From CAZYWA01 sp964650975 [NCBI: uncultured bacterium] (GTDB taxonomy: Bacteria; JADJOY01), in assembly GCA_964650975.1 (NCBI GenBank), contig CAZYWA010000317.1, forward strand, positions 1 to 9,102: 9,102 bases of DNA. The letters are read 5' to 3'. Numbering within the stretch: the stretch's first letter is position 1; each line of letters starts with the position of its first letter. The translations under genes were made by a program, and so were the position numbers. Below are positions 6,118-9,102 of the stretch, piece after piece. The notes under the pieces were generated by a model. It was given only the letters and a program-made list of their open reading frames with translations. It was not told where the DNA came from and did no database searches.

Positions 6118-7574
6118 CGCTTGTAGTGCTGCACGTAGCGGTGCATAACCACCTCGGACTTCTTGTCCTTCTGGTTCAGGAACCGGAGGATCAAGTACGA
6201 GAAGCGCGGGAACCACATCGGCGGGAGCCACCGGTAGAGACGGTGGCGCAGGATCAGCTCGACGGACTTCGGCTTGAGATAGGGCAGCAGCACGAACAGC
6301 GTGTAGAACTTCTGCGCGCGGCTGGTGGGGATGCTGCCGCCGGTGGCGATCGAGTTCTTGTCCTCGCCTCGGTGGAAGCGGTCACGGGTGGCGTCGTCGA
6401 GCTGGCCGAGCCGGTGGGCGACGTCGATCATCTCGGTTTTCGGGTAGTACTTGAGCCAGAAGAACTTGAGGATGTCGGGGCGCAGCTCGTTGTAGAAGCG
6501 CGCCATGTCGATCAGGTGTTCTTCCTTCTCGCCAGGGACGCTCACGATGTTCTCGGCCGCGACGGTGATGCCGTGGTGCTTGAGCGCGCGGATGCCGTTG
6601 GCGATGTGCTCGTTGGTGTCCTTCCGCAGCATGATCTCGCGGCGCAGCTCCTCGTTCACCGACTGGACGCCGATGTCGACCTTCACGCAGCCCGACTCGG
6701 CGAGCGTCTGGATCCGGCTCTCGGACAGGAACCCGGGATAGAGGCACGCGATGTAGGGCAGCCGGATCTCGCGCTTGTAGCGCTCGGCGAACTCCTCGAG
6801 CCAGGAATCCTTGAGCGCGAAGATCTCGTCCAGGAAGTTGATCTCGCGCGGCGACCAGCGTAGGACGGCCTGGCGCAGCTCGGCGATCACGCTGTCGACC
6901 GAGCGGGTGCGGCTCCAGCTCTGCCCCTGGTACTCGCGGTGGTAGATGTTGTTGTTGCAGAACGTGCACTTCAGCGGACACCCGCGCGACGCCATGATCG
7001 TGTAGACGTCGCGGTTCGAGATCGAGGTGTGCTGGTAGAGCTCCTTGTCGGTGAACGGGAGCTGATCGAGGGGATCGATGAGCGGGCGCTTGGGGTTGAT
7101 CTGGCTGACGCCGTCGCGCCGGAAGCCCAGGTTCAGGATGTTGCGGTAGTCGCGATCGTGCTCGAGGCAGTCGAGCAGCTCGACGAACGCTTCTTCGCCC
7201 TCGCCGGTGACCACGAAATCGCAGCACTCCTTCTCGAGCACCACCTCGGGAACGCTGGTGATGTGGATGCCGCCCGCGACGATGGGAACTCCCGGCAGGC
7301 GCTTGCGGATCTCCGCGGCGCGCTCCAGGAACCACCAGTACTTGTCGCTCACCAGCGAGAAGCAGATCACTTCGGGCTTTGCGTCGACGACTTCCTGCAC
7401 CACGCGCTCGCCGCGGTCGAAGAACCACGAGATCGCGGGAACGTCGGTGAACTGGTCGTCGAAAAGGCAGGGATCGAACACCAGCTGGGTGTGGTGTCCC
7501 GCCTGACGGGCGACCGCCGACAGATACCGGATACCCAGGTTTTCGTAAGCGGGATAGACGAAGAGAACGCGCAT
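6048..7574 (-). CDS. Cobalamin-binding (class B) radical SAM protein
   Basis: This 508-residue protein is a clear paralogue of the one at 554-2155, colinear throughout. The N-terminal B12-binding domain (about 1-140) begins MRVLFVYPAYENLGIRYLSA and carries GGIH (101-104) and GEGEE (124-128), without DxHxxG. The radical SAM barrel has C199, C203 and C206 (CPLKCTFC), GVQS (302-305) and a PGE turn near 347. Hydrophobic C-terminal patches (QKFYTLFVLLPYL near 421-433 and PMWFPRFSYLILRFL near 452-466) are set among basic residues, suggesting peripheral membrane binding. The ATG lies only 11 bp after the stop of the Tes-like gene, with no Shine-Dalgarno in that gap, so translational coupling is likely. 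Its 3' end overlaps the convergent cytochrome gene by 70 bp. Methylation or C-C bond chemistry on a hydrophobic substrate is plausible from the family but unproven. Confidence 0.88.
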   Translation of the reverse strand: MRVLFVYPAYENLGIRYLSAVARQAGHHTQLVFDPCLFDDQFTDVPAISWFFDRGERVVQEVVDAKPEVICFSLVSDKYWWFLERAAEIRKRLPGVPIVAGGIHITSVPEVVLEKECCDFVVTGEGEEAFVELLDCLEHDRDYRNILNLGFRRDGVSQINPKRPLIDPLDQLPFTDKELYQHTSISNRDVYTIMASRGCPLKCTFCNNNIYHREYQGQSWSRTRSVDSVIAELRQAVLRWSPREINFLDEIFALKDSWLEEFAERYKREIRLPYIACLYPGFLSESRIQTLAESGCVKVDIGVQSVNEELRREIMLRKDTNEHIANGIRALKHHGITVAAENIVSVPGEKEEHLIDMARFYNELRPDILKFFWLKYYPKTEMIDVAHRLGQLDDATRDRFHRGEDKNSIATGGSIPTSRAQKFYTLFVLLPYLKPKSVELILRHRLYRWLPPMWFPRFSYLILRFLNQKDKKSEVVMHRYVQHYKRYVSERLWDLAPRPLRRLAPATV

Positions 7575-7585
7575 GTCGTGGATGC

Positions 7586-9010
7586 TCAGCAGGGCGCGGC
7601 GGCGGTGGAGCTACTGGCTTCGACCGCCGCTCCGGTGCGCTCCATCGCATTGTAGCTGCACACCAGTGAGTAGCCGTCCTCGGTGAGGTAGGCCTTGTCG
7701 CAGTTCGAGGCCTCGCGCAGATCGATGGTGGGGCGATCGAGAAAGTCCTCGATCACCACGAACGAGAGGTGCGGCAGGTAAGGCACCTTGTCGACCCGGA
7801 AGAACGAGCGCGCGAGCGGCCAGAGCCGCGGAATCGCGCGCCAGTTACGAGCGAGCGTGAGCGGATTGAGCAGCCGGTTGAGCGGCACCAGCCGGTCGCC
7901 GTCGTGGTAGTAGGCGAGGTGCAGGATGCACGAGCGCGGGCGGTAGTCCGGATTGCCCGTGACCCGGTGCAGGAGCCGGAACACCCGCAGGAACCACAGG
8001 AAGTCCTCGCGCCGGATCTGCCCTTTCGAGAACCGCTCGACCTCGTGGATCACGTCCACCGCGGTGAGCGTGTCCTCGGGCCGGGTGAGCTCGTTCCGGC
8101 CCAGCCGCGACGACGGCAAGAGCGACACGGTGAAGACCTGCGGCGTGCGGCGCGCGAACTCGAGCAGCTCCTCGATCTGATCGTCGTTCTCGCCGCGCTC
8201 GATCATGCACGCGAGCAGCACCTTGAAGCCGTAGCGGATGCAGTTCTCGAGGGCGCGGCGCCGCACGTCGAGCATGGGGCGCGCGCGCAGCTTGGTGAGC
8301 GTGGGCTCGTGAAGACTGTCCCACTGCAGATACACCCACTCGAGGCCGGCTTGCTTGAGCTCGCGGCAGTAGTCCTCGTCGACCAGGCGGATGCCGTTGG
8401 TCTCGAGCTTCACGATGAAGCCTTCGCGGATCAGCGTGGCCAGGAACGGCACCAGATCCTTGCGCAGCGTGGGCTCGCCGCCGATCGCGTACACCACCGG
8501 TTTGCGGCCCGGAATCGCGCGCAGCCGCTCGAGCAACAGGTTCAGGTCGGGCTCGCGGGTGGCCTTGAACTTCGCGTCGGTGAAGCAGTTCGGGCAGGCC
8601 ATGTTGCAGGCGTCGGTCACGTCGATCCAGATCGAGCGCAGTCGCTGGAAATCCTCGAAACGGGGAGCCTTGAGCGACGGGTCGTCCGGCACCAGCGACA
8701 GCTCGCGCACGCTCCGGAAGAACTGCTGGTCGCGGGTGATGAAGAGATCGAAGCGCCCGTGCTCCGGGCACTCCTTCAGCATGTAGACCGCGTCGCCCCG
8801 CACCACGTGCTCCGCCTCGAGCACCCGTGTGCAGCTCGGGCACACGCTGCGGGTGCGCTCGGCGACGAAGTCGTAGGACTGCGTCTCGCGAGCCGCGGTT
8901 GGCTCGACGGGAAAGATCGTGCCCGGCTTGTGCGGCGCGGGCGCGGGACCGAGGGTGGTCGCGGCCGCCAGGTCCACGGCGCGCGCGCTCGTCGATGCGA
9001 CTGAGCTCAA
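7586..9010 (-). CDS. Radical SAM protein of the MJ0619/Tes-like family
   Basis: From the TTG at 9010 the protein has 474 residues. An N-terminal metal-site module carries CPSC (C57, C60) and ECPEHG (C81), as in the rubredoxin-like part of MJ0619/Tes. The radical SAM motif is CNMACPNC (C135, C139, C142), with GGEPT at 177-181 and ETNG near 203. C361 followed by LVPLNRLL, and the terminal C437 and CSYN (C451), match the end of that family. The GCPxxCGxC motif between the N-terminal module and the barrel, which I recall in archaeal Tes, is absent. Known Tes joins two lipid alkyl tails; other relatives are uncharacterised, so the substrate is open. An upstream GTG (9079) would add 23 residues of low-complexity Arg/Pro sequence. 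The TTG is preferred because GGGAGGG precedes it. First gene of an operon with 6048-7574. No cobalamin domain. Confidence 0.82.
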   Translation of the reverse strand: MSSVASTSARAVDLAAATTLGPAPAPHKPGTIFPVEPTAARETQSYDFVAERTRSVCPSCTRVLEAEHVVRGDAVYMLKECPEHGRFDLFITRDQQFFRSVRELSLVPDDPSLKAPRFEDFQRLRSIWIDVTDACNMACPNCFTDAKFKATREPDLNLLLERLRAIPGRKPVVYAIGGEPTLRKDLVPFLATLIREGFIVKLETNGIRLVDEDYCRELKQAGLEWVYLQWDSLHEPTLTKLRARPMLDVRRRALENCIRYGFKVLLACMIERGENDDQIEELLEFARRTPQVFTVSLLPSSRLGRNELTRPEDTLTAVDVIHEVERFSKGQIRREDFLWFLRVFRLLHRVTGNPDYRPRSCILHLAYYHDGDRLVPLNRLLNPLTLARNWRAIPRLWPLARSFFRVDKVPYLPHLSFVVIEDFLDRPTIDLREASNCDKAYLTEDGYSLVCSYNAMERTGAAVEASSSTAAAPC

Positions 9011-9015
9011 GCAAG

Positions 9016-9022
9016 CCCTCCC
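9016..9022 (-). promoter_or_regulatory. Strong Shine-Dalgarno deciding a TTG start
   Basis: On the minus strand GGGAGGG is followed by five bases (CTTGC) and then TTG at 9010-9008. It is the clearest ribosome-binding site in the window. It favours the TTG over the GTG at 9079, which lacks a comparable signal and would add an unconserved-looking extension. Confidence 0.65.
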
Positions 9023-9063
9023 GGGCGGGCGTCGTCGCGCGACGGGGGGAAGGCGACCAAAAC

Positions 9064-9078
9064 GCCAAAATCCCGCCA
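9064..9078 (-). promoter_or_regulatory. Candidate sigma-54 (-24/-12) promoter
   Basis: The minus-strand string TGGCGGGATTTTGGC has GG and GC dinucleotides exactly 12 bp apart, plus the flanking T and C of the -24 element. This gives eight matches to TGGCACG-N4-TTGC, but the -12 element reads TGGC rather than TTGC. Transcription would start near 9052, about 42 nt before the TTG. If real, it rules out the GTG at 9079 as a start codon. The match may be chance; no enhancer site can be judged because the window ends at 9102. Confidence 0.25.
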
Positions 9079-9102
9079 CCGCTCGCGAATCGACGTCGCG
9101 GA

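Noticed and set aside
4290-6863. Long plus-strand open frame of 857 codons
   Set aside because: It runs through the cytochrome gene in another frame and antisense to the class B gene; the translation is Arg/Gly/Ala-rich without domains. The overlapping frames carry clear heme and radical SAM motifs.
7769-9004. Plus-strand open frame of 411 codons opposite the Tes-like gene
   Set aside because: Antisense shadow with no recognisable motif and skewed composition.

Overview
This is high-GC bacterial DNA packed with genes and carrying no RNA genes, insertion sequences or CRISPR array that I can see. The host is probably a Gram-negative bacterium, because one gene encodes a membrane-anchored protein with a periplasmic multiheme cytochrome c domain. 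High-GC Deltaproteobacteria-like, Binatota-like or acidobacterial lineages would fit, but the sequence alone does not fix the taxon.

Layout: (1) 1-498 (+) is the 3' end of a radical SAM protein that starts off-window; its C-terminus has SPASM/twitch-type cysteines. (2) A short convergent gap holds a perfect 9-bp GC hairpin. (3) 554-2155 (-) and 2254-3726 (-) encode two cobalamin-binding (class B) radical SAM proteins, transcribed right to left with 2254-3726 first. (4) 3727-4017 is a divergent regulatory gap with candidate promoters and hairpins. (5) 4018-6117 (+) encodes a fusion of about seven transmembrane helices, five CxxCH c-type heme sites and a C-terminal beta-rich domain. (6) 6048-7574 (-) is a third class B radical SAM gene, overlapping the cytochrome gene tail-to-tail by 70 bp. 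(7) 7586-9010 (-) encodes a radical SAM protein resembling the MJ0619/Tes (tetraether lipid synthase) family. It lies 11 bp upstream of the third class B gene, so the two form an operon.

Five of six genes are therefore radical SAM proteins: three class B enzymes, one Tes-like and one SPASM-type. The class B proteins have hydrophobic or basic C-terminal tails, and Tes-type enzymes join lipid alkyl chains. My best hypothesis is a pathway that modifies a hydrophobic substrate such as membrane-spanning, ether-linked, methylated or isoprenoid lipids at unactivated carbons, possibly with the cytochrome supplying or draining electrons at the membrane. The family assignments rest on visible motifs; the shared pathway is inference. 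Natural-product or cofactor methylation remains an alternative.
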